A stretch of DNA of 64,000 nt from Metasolibacillus sp. (GCF_025291715.1 NZ_JAMBIZ010000009.1:1-64000); one strand, 5' to 3'; counted from the first letter of the stretch, positions 1 to 8,524 are shown. A program made the numbers and translations. The notes: a model not told the origin generated them from the letters alone.

Positions 1-2
1 AA

Positions 3-389
3 GGCATTAGTACGGATGAAATTCAACGTGTGAAGCCGATTGCAGACAAATGGATTGAAGCTGAACATCCTCTAATCGACAACGTAATAATGAATCGCAG
101 TAATTGCATTTCATATGTTGAGCGTGAAGGATTGGGAACACCAGCCAAAAGCAGTTGTATAGGTTGCCCATTCCATGACAATCAAACATGGCTGGAAATG
201 AAACGGAACGACCCCGAATCATTTGAGGATGCTTGTTTTATAGATGAAAAAATACGTAATATGCCAGTTTTGCATGGACAAGCATTTTTACATCGTTCCT
301 GTAAGCCGTTACGAGAGGTTGATTTAAACGAAAATCAATTAGAGATTGATTTATGGGCGAACGAGTGTGAAGGCATGTGTGGGCTGTAG
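3..389 (+). CDS. phage PAPS-reductase-like protein, 3' part
   Basis: The frame is open to the window edge, so this is the C-terminal part (about 128 residues visible) of a longer gene. The visible part has the cysteine cluster SSCIGCPFH, then DEKIRN, then LHRSCKPL and the terminal NECEGMCGL. This is the usual tail of phage proteins annotated as phosphoadenosine phosphosulfate reductase-like (adenine nucleotide alpha-hydrolase fold). The N-terminal nucleotide-binding loop is off the window. The biochemical role in phages is not established: sulfur transfer to DNA or RNA is possible, but nothing here proves it. It lies at the end of the early/middle gene block, upstream of the late regulator. 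Confidence 0.65.
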   Translation, partial: GISTDEIQRVKPIADKWIEAEHPLIDNVIMNRSNCISYVEREGLGTPAKSSCIGCPFHDNQTWLEMKRNDPESFEDACFIDEKIRNMPVLHGQAFLHRSCKPLREVDLNENQLEIDLWANECEGMCGL

Positions 390-423
390 TTAAGAAGCAC
401 AATGACCAAAATGAGTAGCAAAT

Positions 424-449
424 AAAAAGCCGTAGCAATAGCTGCGGCT
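424..449 (-). terminator. intrinsic terminator of the small leftward gene
   Basis: A 9-bp stem AGCCGTAGC/GCTGCGGCT with a 4-base loop is followed, read leftwards, by a run of five U. It overlaps the stop codon of the leftward gene ending at 448, which supports that this small gene is real. Confidence 0.65.
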
Positions 450-669
450 AAACAATAATTTTTGCAGTAACGAATATTGCCAAAAATAATAATGCACATA
501 CTCCATAACGAACAACATCAATTGAAAATATGTAATTCAATAAATTGGTGAATGCCGAATGTGCATAATTAGCAATAACCGCTACTATACCAAGCACAAC
601 ACCTACTACACAAGTAATGATAATAATATTAATATTTTCAGAAGTCGCAAAGATAGACAATATACCCAT
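448..669 (-). CDS. small two-helix membrane protein, unknown
   Basis: The 73-residue protein is almost entirely hydrophobic, with two predicted membrane segments (about residues 14-36 and 51-72) and no charged domain. Read leftwards, an AGGTG ribosome site sits 5 bases before ATG, and a hairpin with a U-run overlaps its end, so expression as a single-gene unit is plausible. It is transcribed against the surrounding late genes. I recognise no family; a holin-like or superinfection-exclusion role would be a guess. Confidence 0.45.
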   Translation of the reverse strand: MGILSIFATSENINIIIITCVVGVVLGIVAVIANYAHSAFTNLLNYIFSIDVVRYGVCALLFLAIFVTAKIIV

Positions 670-768
670 AATTCACCTACTTTCTTTTTAAAAAAATTAT
701 ATCAATTAGCTAAGAAAGAAGCACGGAAATATACTCAAAATTATAATAATTTTATACGGAGGTTAAGG

Positions 769-882
769 ATGAATAAAATGTACAAGTTTGAAGCGAACGG
801 TTGGGCGTTGATGAGTATTGCGACCATCTGCATATATGGACTTGTATCCATGATTGCCGATATGATTAAAGCGGTTTTGTAA
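769..882 (+). CDS. 37-residue single-helix membrane peptide
   Basis: A very short ORF begins at an ATG preceded by ACGGAGGTTAAGG, an excellent ribosome site. The product has a short polar N-terminus (MNKMYKFEANG) and one hydrophobic helix over most of the rest (ALMSIATICIYGLVSMIADM). The open frame extends further upstream, but that part has no ribosome site and reads as non-coding. It sits just before the late regulator. No family is recognised, and as a short ORF it could be spurious, though the ribosome site argues otherwise. Confidence 0.45.
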   Translation: MNKMYKFEANGWALMSIATICIYGLVSMIADMIKAVL

Positions 883-966
883 ATAAAAAAAGCAGCCAAG
901 CACACGCCCAGCCACCTCAGCAAAATTATACACACTCTATTATAACACATAAATGGGGGCTAAAGC

Positions 967-1437
967 ATGGGCAAAGGGCAAATTGCACAATTAGATATCG
1001 GGTATATGATTGATAATTACAGGCTGTGGAAAAAGGAAATAGCAAGACTAGAGCGCGCTATATACGGTGGTAGTCGTAATATGAGTTCGTGGGGCGTGGC
1101 TCAATACGGTATCGAGGCAACAATGCCTAGAGGGAGCAGTATACGCTCTGCTGCCGAAATGGAGCGAATGGATATAAGGGAACGTAGCCAATTAAAGCGG
1201 CTAGAGCGCTTAGAATCTTATGTATATGCGTTAGAGGTTGCGTATGACCTGTTAAAGGACGAGCGATTAAAAACGATATATGATTGCTTATTAGATGGCA
1301 TGACATACAGACAGATAGCGGAGCATCTAGCCACTTCCAAAGATTACGTATGCCAATCGAAAAAAGAAATCTTGCGACAAATCGGACAAAACGGACAAAT
1401 ACGTACGATTTTGACTTACTCAAAAAACGCAGGTTAA
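967..1437 (+). CDS. ArpU/RinA-type phage late transcriptional regulator
   Basis: This 156-residue protein has a basic, helical N-terminal half and a C-terminal helix-turn-helix (about residues 95-140) of the sigma-region-4 kind: LKTIYDCLLDGMTYRQIAEHL, then the recognition-like segment TSKDYVCQSKKEIL. Size and layout match the ArpU/RinA family of regulators that switch on late genes of Gram-positive phages. Its place, last gene before the packaging operon, fits that role. ATG at 967 has GGGGG upstream. DNA binding is inferred from the family, and the target promoter cannot be identified here. Confidence 0.7.
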   Translation: MGKGQIAQLDIGYMIDNYRLWKKEIARLERAIYGGSRNMSSWGVAQYGIEATMPRGSSIRSAAEMERMDIRERSQLKRLERLESYVYALEVAYDLLKDERLKTIYDCLLDGMTYRQIAEHLATSKDYVCQSKKEILRQIGQNGQIRTILTYSKNAG

Positions 1438-1540
1438 AATGGGAGGGAGGACGGAGCGGCTTTATCTTTTGGGTGAAGAACTTCGTCCTTCATCATAAGT
1501 ATTTTTACCACAAAATACTTTGTTACAACATAATTCGTGA

Positions 1541-1570
1541 GGCGTCACCTTTAGGTGTCGTCTTTTCTTT
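1541..1570 (+). terminator. probable terminator after the late regulator
   Basis: An imperfect hairpin GGCGTCACC/GGTGTCGTC (one mismatch, one G-U) is followed by TTTTCTTTT. It lies 104 bases past the regulator stop. The 300-base gap 1438-1737 otherwise holds an AAGTATTTT/AAAATACTT inverted repeat near 1497-1521 and a G/T-rich stretch near 1650; I see no gene in it. Confidence 0.45.
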
Positions 1571-1737
1571 TGCTTTGAAAACTGCATCAAACAGCCGTGA
1601 CGCGTAGGCGTAGATAGCGAGAGTCGCTTTATAAAAATAATTAAGGTGGAGTTTGGTGTGGTGTGGTTTTGAGAGCAAAAATATATCATGGAATAGCCTT
1701 CCGAATTAGTTTATGATGGAGTGGGAGGTGTAAAAAC

Positions 1738-2196
1738 ATGAATGATAATAACCCTTTAAAAAATATAAAATTTGATTTAAAACCCTTAAATAATTTACAA
1801 GGACAATATAATGCAATGGTACAGCAAACTAATGATTCGTGGAACCAAGTTAGAGAATTTCATCTAGAAAAAGCTAGAAAGGAAGAGGAGGATAGAATCG
1901 CTCTTCACCGGCAAACAAAATATTTGGAAGATATTCGTAATAAAATGTACGATATAAAAGATATTATGGAAGTATTAAGGGTTAATAGTAATCAAACTGC
2001 TGAAATATTGCCTTTGATTACTGAAATATTACTTCTTTCCCAGAGTACAACAGTTGAACAAGCTTCAAGTAAATTTGATGATATTCTTGATAAACTGAAA
2101 GGCTTTAAGGAAAACTTTGAATTATATGAGTTTTTGCATGGCGCAGCTAAGGGTGGATATGAATTTATTATGATGAAATTAAAAGGTGAAATTTAA
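1738..2196 (+). CDS. hypothetical phage protein, helical
   Basis: This 152-residue protein is rich in charged and amphipathic helices. A likely coiled coil covers residues 35-75 (EKARKEEEDRIALHRQTKYL and on), followed by a hydrophobic stretch around EILPLITEILLL that is too polar-flanked to be a clear membrane helix. The ribosome site GGGAGGTG precedes ATG by 7 bases, and the gene ends in a strong terminator of its own, so it is transcribed separately from the packaging operon that starts 57 bases later. It is also more AT-rich than the terminase genes, as expected of a moron. Function unknown. Confidence 0.6.
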   Translation: MNDNNPLKNIKFDLKPLNNLQGQYNAMVQQTNDSWNQVREFHLEKARKEEEDRIALHRQTKYLEDIRNKMYDIKDIMEVLRVNSNQTAEILPLITEILLLSQSTTVEQASSKFDDILDKLKGFKENFELYEFLHGAAKGGYEFIMMKLKGEI

Positions 2197-2220
2197 CATC
2201 CTTCGGGGTGTTTTTTTATT
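2196..2220 (+). terminator. intrinsic terminator
   Basis: Stem ACATCC/GGGTGT closes on a stable UUCG tetraloop and is followed by seven U. It separates the hypothetical gene at 1738 from the terminase operon. Confidence 0.85.
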
Positions 2221-2252
2221 TTACAAAGCAACTAGCATAATGGGGTGATGCC

Positions 2253-2849
2253 ATTGGGAAAGTAAATAAAGGTGGAGCTAAAGGCAAATACGCTGAATGG
2301 CTCACAGATGAAGGATTAATAAAAATTGAAGGTTGGGCTAGGGATGGTCTTACAAATGAGCAAATAGCACAAAATATAGGTATAACACAATCTACATTGT
2401 ACGATTGGCAGAAGAAGTATTCAGAGATTTCAGAGGCCTTAAAAAGAGGTAAGGAAGTTGTTGACCGTCAAGTTGAGAATGCTTTGCTCAAACGAGCGCT
2501 AGGCTATCAATATATCGAAAAGAAATACGAACCTGTGCAAATGTCCAATGAAGAACACCATGCTTTAAAAGAAGCAGCTATGAAGCGTTTCAAACTAGAC
2601 AATCCAGAAGCAACGATGGAAGAAATTCGCGCTCATGGTTTAAGCATTTCGAAATACAAAATGGTGGTAGTTGAAGAAAAGACGAAAGAGGTTATCCCGG
2701 ATGTTACAGCTCAAATATTCTGGTTGAAGAACCGTAAGCCGAACGAATGGCGCGATAAGCAACAGGTTGAACATAGTGGCATTATGAATATTAACAATCC
2801 TATGAAAGACCTCACAACAGAGGAACTAAGGAAGTTGATTAACAAATGA
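2253..2849 (+). CDS. terminase small subunit, probable ATT start
   Basis: The small terminase binds phage DNA and hands it to the large subunit. The product (198 residues from 2253) opens with a helix-turn-helix typical of Firmicute small terminases: (M)GKVNKGGAKGKYAEWL, then EQIAQNIGITQSTLYDW, then a helical core with VDRQVENALLKRALGY. An in-frame TTG exists only at 2397, which would cut away the DNA-binding domain. At 2253 the codon is ATT, seven bases after the GG of a GGTGAT ribosome site and just where related proteins begin, so ATT initiation is the best reading. An ATG in another frame at 2248 meets a stop after five codons. The gene overlaps the large subunit by four bases. Confidence 0.75.
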   Translation: MGKVNKGGAKGKYAEWLTDEGLIKIEGWARDGLTNEQIAQNIGITQSTLYDWQKKYSEISEALKRGKEVVDRQVENALLKRALGYQYIEKKYEPVQMSNEEHHALKEAAMKRFKLDNPEATMEEIRAHGLSISKYKMVVVEEKTKEVIPDVTAQIFWLKNRKPNEWRDKQQVEHSGIMNINNPMKDLTTEELRKLINK

Positions 2850-4243
2850 CAGATGAACAATTAAAAGAGCTGAAAAAACAAGCCCAATTAGAACTCGCGA
2901 GACGTGAGTTCTTTTATTTTTGCCATTTGTTAGCACCTAAGTTTTACAAAGAAAATCGAAAATACTTAGTTGAACTGTGTAACGAAATGCAAGATTTTTA
3001 TGAATCTGACGATGAGGTATTAATTATTAATGTTCCTCCTCGTCATGGTAAATCACGTTCTGCTTCCATGTTTGCTCAATGGGTATTTGGTCAAAATCAA
3101 GAAGAAAAGATAATGACAGGTTCATACAATGAAATGCTTTCAACGACATTTTCGAAAGCTGTTCGAAATGGCATATCGGAAGTTAAGGCTGATGCCGATG
3201 CAGTTGTGTATAGTGATATATTCCCTAGCACAACGATTAAACAAGGTGACGCTGCTATGAATTTATGGAGCCTAGAAGGTGGTTACAACAACTATCTCGC
3301 TACTTCTCCGACAGGTACAGCAACAGGGTTTGGTGCTTCTTTACTTATTATTGACGATTTAATAAAAAATGCCGAAGAAGCTTTTAATGAAAATACCTTG
3401 GATAAGCATTGGGAATGGTTCACGAATACTATGCTCTCCCGACTTGAAGAAGGCGGAAAAATCATCATCATTATGACACGTTGGTCCTCAAAAGATTTAG
3501 CAGGACGAGCGCTTATTCACTTTAAAGAAGAAGGTAAGAAAGTCCGTCATGTGAATATGAAAGCTCTACAAGACGATGGAACAATGCTTTGTGACGAGGT
3601 ATTAAGCCAAAAGTCATATGAGAGCAAAATTAGAGCAATGCGCCCTGAAATAGCAGCAGCTAACTATCAGCAAGAGCCTATTGACCAAAAAGGACGCTTG
3701 TACACATCCTTTAAAACGTATGACGGCGAACTGCCTCAGTTTAAACAAATCAAGAATTATACTGATACAGCAGACGAAGGTAGCGACTACTTATGTACCA
3801 TTAATTATGGTGTGACGTTTAACGACGAAGCATACGTACTAGATGTGCTTTATACAAAAGACGGTATGGAGGTAACGGAACCAGCAACGGCAAAAATGCT
3901 CTATGAGGATAAAGTTAATGTTGCTGATATTGAATCTAACGGTGGCGGTCGAGGTTTTGCAAGGTCAGTCGAACGTTTGCTTAAGTCGAATTATAATTCG
4001 AATAAAACGCGCATTAATCCGTTTCACCAATCGAAAAACAAAAGAGCGCGTATTTTATCCAATGCTACTTGGGTAATGGACCATATTTATTTCCCGAGCG
4101 ACTGGCGTTATAGATGGCCAGAATATTATAAAGCAATGACGGAATACCAAAAAGAAGGTAAGAACAAGCATGATGATGCACCGGACGCTACAACAGGTAT
4201 CGCTGAAAAAATCGGCGCTGGTAGCCTATATAGCTTTGATTAG
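2846..4243 (+). CDS. terminase large subunit
   Basis: This is the ATP-driven DNA packaging motor and headful nuclease. The 465-residue protein has the N-terminal ATPase with a Walker A-type loop PPRHGKS (residues 64-70) after a hydrophobic strand, a Walker B strand LLIIDD (166-171), and MTRWSSKD as a likely coupling motif. The C-terminal RNase H-like nuclease starts near residue 300 (YTDTADEGSDYLCT) and ends with a conserved HDDAPDATTG segment. Length is normal for the family. The start overlaps the small subunit stop (ATGA), which indicates translational coupling. Confidence 0.95.
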   Translation: MTDEQLKELKKQAQLELARREFFYFCHLLAPKFYKENRKYLVELCNEMQDFYESDDEVLIINVPPRHGKSRSASMFAQWVFGQNQEEKIMTGSYNEMLSTTFSKAVRNGISEVKADADAVVYSDIFPSTTIKQGDAAMNLWSLEGGYNNYLATSPTGTATGFGASLLIIDDLIKNAEEAFNENTLDKHWEWFTNTMLSRLEEGGKIIIIMTRWSSKDLAGRALIHFKEEGKKVRHVNMKALQDDGTMLCDEVLSQKSYESKIRAMRPEIAAANYQQEPIDQKGRLYTSFKTYDGELPQFKQIKNYTDTADEGSDYLCTINYGVTFNDEAYVLDVLYTKDGMEVTEPATAKMLYEDKVNVADIESNGGGRGFARSVERLLKSNYNSNKTRINPFHQSKNKRARILSNATWVMDHIYFPSDWRYRWPEYYKAMTEYQKEGKNKHDDAPDATTGIAEKIGAGSLYSFD

Positions 4244-4258
4244 ACAAGAGGTGATAAA

Positions 4259-5758
4259 GTGACATATTTTCCGTTTCAAGGTGTCGTGACGGACACTGAC
4301 ATTATTAATGCCAACATCGTTGCTAATGCTAATAAACAGATAAGCGATGTTAAATGGTTAGAAAATGAAATCAACAAATTTAAGAAATCAGAAAGAAGAA
4401 AGTGGATGCTGACAGGTGAGGCATACTATGAGGGCGAACACGATATCTTGCAGCACGAACGTAAAGTAATTGGTGAGGGTGGACGATTAACTGTTAACGA
4501 AAACCTACCTAATAACAAGCGCATCGACAACCAATACGCTAAGTTAGTAGACCAAAAGGTTAACTTCCAACTCGGCAAGCCGCTAACGATTGAGTCCGAA
4601 AAAGACGACTATGTTAAAAAGCTTCAAACGATACTAAATAAGCGTTTTCACCGCACTTTACGTAATGTCGGGCTTGATGTAATTAACGGTGGTATCGGCT
4701 GGCTATACCCTCACTATGACGAGTATGGGAACTTTAACATCAAGCGTTTTAGACCGTGGGAAATCATACCGTACTGGCAGGATAGCGACCGCACTGTTTT
4801 AAACTTTGCTATCAGGTTGTATGAGGAATTGGTATACGATGGTGATAAAGAGGTAGTGCAAGAAAAGGTTGACGTATTTACAGCACATGGCGTTGAACAT
4901 TATGAGTTTATTAACGGCAAGCTGTATAAAGACGTGACTAAGCCTGATGTATCCCCATATATCATTATTAGTGATGGAGAGGAAATGAAAGGTGCTAACT
5001 GGCGGAGAGTGCCCCTTATTCCTGTTAAATTTAATAGTGTTGAGATACCGTTAATCAAACGTGTTAAATCACTACAGGACGGCATCAACAAAATGCTTAG
5101 CACGTTTGAAAACAACATGGAGGAAGATTCGCGAAATACAATCCTGATATTGCATAATTATGACGGTCAAGACTTAGGAGAGTTCAGACGCAACTTAGCG
5201 CAGTTCGGCGTTGTTAAAGTCCGTTCGGGTGATGGAGCCAACGGTGGCGTGGAAAGCTTATACATCGAAGTAAACGCTGAAAACTATAAGTCAATCCTAG
5301 CGCTATTTAAAAAGGCGCTAATCGAAAATGGTCGAGGTTATGATGCGAAAGACGAACGCATGAGCAACAATCCAAATCAAATGAATATCCAAAGCATGTA
5401 CGCCGACATCGAATTGGACGCAAACGGCTTCGAGGTGGAGCTACAAGCGTCATTTGAGGAGTTGCTATGGTTTATTGATATGCATTTAGCTAACACCAAA
5501 CAAGGTGATTTTGAGGACGAGTATGTCAATATCATTTTCAATCGTGATATTTTAATCAATGAGAAAGAAGTTGTTGAGGTGCTTGAAAAATCGCCGTATG
5601 TGTCGTTAGAAACACGTTTAGCGCAACATCCTTATATAGATGATGTACAGCTTGAATTACAACGTTTAAAGGCAGAACGCGAGGAATACCTTGACCAAAT
5701 GGACAACTACGAAACAACCTTCCAAAAAAAGCAAGGTGATGTAGATGGTCAAGAGTAG
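4259..5758 (+). CDS. portal protein, SPP1 gp6-like
   Basis: The portal forms the dodecameric ring at the head vertex through which DNA enters and leaves. The 499-residue length and the sequence style (NLPNNKRIDNQYAKLVDQKV near residue 85, INGGIGWLYPHYDEYG near 145, RDILINEKEVVEVL near 430) match the SPP1 gp6 class. The C-terminal 60 residues are a charged coiled coil. The start is GTG at 4259 behind AGAGGTGAT, 15 bases after the terminase stop. The end overlaps the next gene by 14 bases. Confidence 0.92.
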   Translation: MTYFPFQGVVTDTDIINANIVANANKQISDVKWLENEINKFKKSERRKWMLTGEAYYEGEHDILQHERKVIGEGGRLTVNENLPNNKRIDNQYAKLVDQKVNFQLGKPLTIESEKDDYVKKLQTILNKRFHRTLRNVGLDVINGGIGWLYPHYDEYGNFNIKRFRPWEIIPYWQDSDRTVLNFAIRLYEELVYDGDKEVVQEKVDVFTAHGVEHYEFINGKLYKDVTKPDVSPYIIISDGEEMKGANWRRVPLIPVKFNSVEIPLIKRVKSLQDGINKMLSTFENNMEEDSRNTILILHNYDGQDLGEFRRNLAQFGVVKVRSGDGANGGVESLYIEVNAENYKSILALFKKALIENGRGYDAKDERMSNNPNQMNIQSMYADIELDANGFEVELQASFEELLWFIDMHLANTKQGDFEDEYVNIIFNRDILINEKEVVEVLEKSPYVSLETRLAQHPYIDDVQLELQRLKAEREEYLDQMDNYETTFQKKQGDVDGQE

Positions 5759-6779
5759 GGAATACTGGCGTAAACGGTTTGAAGTATTAGAGGACGCACA
5801 ACACAGCCGTTCTCTTTTTTATTACGATGATTTGGTTAAGGCTTATATATACACCATGGACGACCTCGAAAAGGACATCCTCAAATGGTATAGTCGTTTT
5901 TCGAAAAACAATGAAATCACTCTCGATGAAGCTAAAATACTACTAAAAAGTGATGAATTAAAAGAGTTTCACTGGACTGTCAAGGAATACATCGAGTACG
6001 GCAAAAAGAACGCTATTAACCAAAAGTGGATGAAAGAACTTGAAAATGCGTCCTCACGTGTCCATATTAGCCGATTAGAGAGTTTACGAATACAAATGCA
6101 ACAGCATATCGAAAAGCTGTATGACGGTCAAATAGAGGGCTTTGAACGCTTTATCAAAGAACAGTACCAATCGCAGTATTACCATACAGCTTACGAGGTG
6201 CAAAAAGGTTTTAACATCGGTTTTACCATGCAAGTACTTAATGACACTCTTTTGGATAAGGTAATCAGCAAGCCATGGACAGCCGATGGTATGACGTTTA
6301 GCAGGCGCTTATGGCGTGATAAAAATATTTTAATCGACACGTTGCATAAAGAGCTTGTACGCACACTAGCCACAGGTAAACACCCAGAAGAGATTGTAAA
6401 GGTACTCCATCAAAAACTAGGCTCTACAAATACAAAAGCTCAAGTTCGCCGTTTGGTTATGACCGAATCGGCTTTTTTTAGTGCATCGGCTCAAAAGGAT
6501 GCATTTAAGGAACTGGATGTGGAACGGTATGAGATCATCGCTACATTGGATAGCAAGACAAGCGATATTTGCCAGTCGATGGACGGGAAGGTATTCAAGC
6601 TCGCTGACTTTGAACCAGGTGTTACTGCCAATCCTTTTCATCCGCATTGCAGGTCCACTACGGCTCCGTGGTTCGATGATGATTATAGTGAGCGTATTGC
6701 TAGAGATAAAGATGGTAAGATGTATTACATTCCAAGCAATATCAAATACCCACAATGGAAAGAGAGGTTTGTGAAATGA
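5745..6779 (+). CDS. minor head protein with MuF domain (SPP1 gp7-like)
   Basis: The 344-residue protein has a long helical N-terminal half and a C-terminal MuF (phage head morphogenesis) domain around residues 215-320: LVMTESAFFSASAQ, then ERYEIIATLDSKTSDICQ, then HPHCRSTTAPW. The Cys-His pattern (DICQSMDG and FHPHCRS) is the usual MuF signature. In SPP1 the homologue gp7 binds the portal and travels with the DNA. Here it overlaps the portal gene and the following gene, as in related phages. Confidence 0.9.
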   Translation: MVKSREYWRKRFEVLEDAQHSRSLFYYDDLVKAYIYTMDDLEKDILKWYSRFSKNNEITLDEAKILLKSDELKEFHWTVKEYIEYGKKNAINQKWMKELENASSRVHISRLESLRIQMQQHIEKLYDGQIEGFERFIKEQYQSQYYHTAYEVQKGFNIGFTMQVLNDTLLDKVISKPWTADGMTFSRRLWRDKNILIDTLHKELVRTLATGKHPEEIVKVLHQKLGSTNTKAQVRRLVMTESAFFSASAQKDAFKELDVERYEIIATLDSKTSDICQSMDGKVFKLADFEPGVTANPFHPHCRSTTAPWFDDDYSERIARDKDGKMYYIPSNIKYPQWKERFVK

Positions 6780-7222
6780 CGAAATTCATAAAAATATATT
6801 TAAAGAGCCACGAAGACTATAAAATTGAAGAAATAAAATCTGTAATAGAAGAAGAAAAAGGGGTGCGCGTTCAAGCGAGTGAAGGAGAGTTATTCATTCC
6901 GTATGATAATCTGCTGTTTTACTCCATTTCCAATGAAAAAGAACAAGTGGTTGCTCCTGTGAAATATCGCTCTAAGTCGTCAGCGTCAGTAGTGATTGAA
7001 GCTTTTCATTATGTAGTCGGAAGCACTGTAAGTGAATTTCAGAACTTCGTAGGTGGAAACAAAGGTTGGTTCAGAGGGCTTTATGGAGAATTATATATTC
7101 ATACACCGGAAGGTATTAAGTGCGCACAGTTTAGCGACTACATCATCAAAAATGAAGAAGGTGAATTGTATCTATGCAAGCCTGATACTTTCAATGCTAT
7201 TTATGAAAAAGTTGGTGATTAA
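6776..7222 (+). CDS. conserved phage protein of the head module
   Basis: The ATG at 6776 overlaps the minor head protein stop (ATGA) and gives 148 residues; an upstream in-frame start at 6755 lies inside the previous gene. The C-terminal third (about residues 80-145: EFQNFVGG, then QFSDYIIKNEEGELYLCKPD) resembles a small conserved module found in many Firmicute phages, where it reads GDWIIKG-GE-YPCKPDIF. The N-terminal part, rich in charged helix and strand, is not recognised. Function unknown; co-transcribed with portal and scaffold genes. Confidence 0.65.
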   Translation: MTKFIKIYLKSHEDYKIEEIKSVIEEEKGVRVQASEGELFIPYDNLLFYSISNEKEQVVAPVKYRSKSSASVVIEAFHYVVGSTVSEFQNFVGGNKGWFRGLYGELYIHTPEGIKCAQFSDYIIKNEEGELYLCKPDTFNAIYEKVGD

Positions 7223-7447
7223 ATGATTGATTTCAATGAAAAAAGGGCTGAACGTGACGGAATTATCACCGTAAAAGCAACGTTAGAACACCTACTTCAA
7301 AATGTCGAACAAATAGAACGTGTGTTTAGTGTAGTAAAATTAAAAGATGGCACCATTAAGGTATCTGCTTCTGATGGTAGTGCTTTGGAAGCTTTAGGAA
7401 TGTTGGAAGTAGCGAAATTCGATATCGTTGAAGATATGTATGAGTAA
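7223..7447 (+). CDS. hypothetical small phage protein
   Basis: The 74-residue acidic protein starts one base after the previous stop and ends right at a terminator. It is predicted as a small alpha/beta fold (TVKATLEHLLQNVEQIERVF, then VVKLKDGTIKVSAS). I recognise no family. Tight spacing with the preceding gene suggests a functional or translational link, which is inference. Confidence 0.55.
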   Translation: MIDFNEKRAERDGIITVKATLEHLLQNVEQIERVFSVVKLKDGTIKVSASDGSALEALGMLEVAKFDIVEDMYE

Positions 7448-7482
7448 AAACCATTTTGCTAGTATCGGCAGAATGGTTTTTA
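7446..7482 (+). terminator. intrinsic terminator in head operon
   Basis: Stem AAACCATTTTGC/GCAGAATGGTTT, 8-base loop, T-rich end. It sets the Acb2-like gene downstream apart from the portal genes. Confidence 0.8.
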
Positions 7483-7592
7483 TTATGGCGTAAAGTAGCG
7501 TCAAACTGCTGATATAGCGGAAAGGCTTGGTGGTCTATATATCTCGCAACTATGCGTTAAATAGTAACTTATATTTTTAGGAGGGTATGAAT

Positions 7593-7805
7593 ATGCCATT
7601 AAATCAACAAATTGAAAATAACTTTATGTATCACAGTCCGAAAGAAGGTCAACAGAAAAAATATGAATCTATTCGCGAAAAGGCGAAAGAACTTGCATAT
7701 TTAATTGACGATGTATGCCCAAACAGTCGTGAAAAATCAGTTTCAATGACTAATCTTGAACAAGCGGTGATGTGGGCAAATGCTGCTGTTGCACGTAATG
7801 AGTAA
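7593..7805 (+). CDS. Acb2/Tad1-hairpin family small protein (anti-CBASS type)
   Basis: This 70-residue protein matches the short phage family now described as Acb2/Tad1 hairpin domain proteins: IENNFMYHSPKEGQQKKY, then IREKAKELAYLIDDVCP, then SREKSVSMTNLEQAVMWANA and AARNE-like end (AAVARNE). Family members Acb2 and Tad1 bind cyclic nucleotide signals and so blunt CBASS or Thoeris defence; whether this homologue binds such ligands is inference. ATG at 7593 is chosen over 7587 because AGGAGGG then lies seven bases away instead of one. A terminator upstream (7446) and its own strong ribosome site mark it as a separately controlled moron inside the head genes. Confidence 0.75.
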   Translation: MPLNQQIENNFMYHSPKEGQQKKYESIREKAKELAYLIDDVCPNSREKSVSMTNLEQAVMWANAAVARNE

Positions 7806-7899
7806 TCACCCGTCTTTTTAGCGCTTGTAGACGTTAAAGAACAAGTGTCTAACCCCTAACGTGTCGCACACGTAAAAAACGTAATAGGAGGCTATACAA

Positions 7900-8505
7900 A
7901 TGAAAAAAGAAGATTTAATTGCTATGGGATTGAGCGAGGAGCAAGCAACTGCCATCGTTGATAAATACGGAAACATGATTCCAAAAGAGCGTTTTGACGA
8001 AGTAAATAATGCGAAAAAGGCATTGGATGAAACGGTCAAGAAGCATGAAGCTGATTTGGAAGAATTACGCAAGCAAGCCAAAGGCAATGAGCAACTCCAA
8101 GCGACAATCACAGAGCTACAACAGGCTAACGAAACAGCCAAAACAGAGTACGAGCAGCAACTTACTAACGAACGCATGAGCGCCGCTTTAAAACTATCGC
8201 TAAACGGTAAAGTGCATGACGTGGATTTAGTCGCTGGCTTGATTGACCGAAATGCAATTGAATTGGATAAGGACGGAAACGTCACTAAAGGACTAGATGA
8301 GCAGCTTAAAACACTGCAAGAATCAAAGTCCTTTTTGTTTGTGCCTGAAAAGGCCGAAACAACGCAGTTTAAAGGTTTCACCCCTGCAGAAGCTCGTACA
8401 GGAGGTGGCGGTGGTGCAGAGTTTAGCTTAGGCAAACTAATAGCGGAAGAACGTTCAAAAGGCACCGAGCAATTAGATACTGCTCGCGAAAAATATTTCG
8501 AATAA
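7900..8505 (+). CDS. scaffolding protein (phage minor structural GP20 type)
   Basis: The scaffold guides capsid assembly and leaves before packaging. The 201-residue protein starts MKKEDLIAMGLSEEQATAIV, followed by a long coiled coil (about residues 40-105), then LSLNGKVHDVDLVAGLID, and a Gly-rich linker GGGGGA near residue 170, the usual order in GP20-type scaffolds. The position directly before decoration and capsid genes agrees. The 94-base leader holds a perfect hairpin ACGTGT/ACACGT at 7858-7872 without a U-run. Confidence 0.88.
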   Translation: MKKEDLIAMGLSEEQATAIVDKYGNMIPKERFDEVNNAKKALDETVKKHEADLEELRKQAKGNEQLQATITELQQANETAKTEYEQQLTNERMSAALKLSLNGKVHDVDLVAGLIDRNAIELDKDGNVTKGLDEQLKTLQESKSFLFVPEKAETTQFKGFTPAEARTGGGGGAEFSLGKLIAEERSKGTEQLDTAREKYFE

Positions 8506-8524
8506 ATAAGGGAGATGAAAATAA

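Noticed and set aside
559..768. Upstream extension of the 37-residue membrane peptide ORF
   Set aside because: It has no ribosome site, is antisense to the small leftward membrane gene, and the strong ribosome site is directly before ATG 769.
7858..7872. Perfect hairpin ACGTGT/ACACGT in the scaffold leader as a terminator
   Set aside because: It is followed by A, not T, on the coding strand and has no U-run leftwards either; at most an RNA-stability element.
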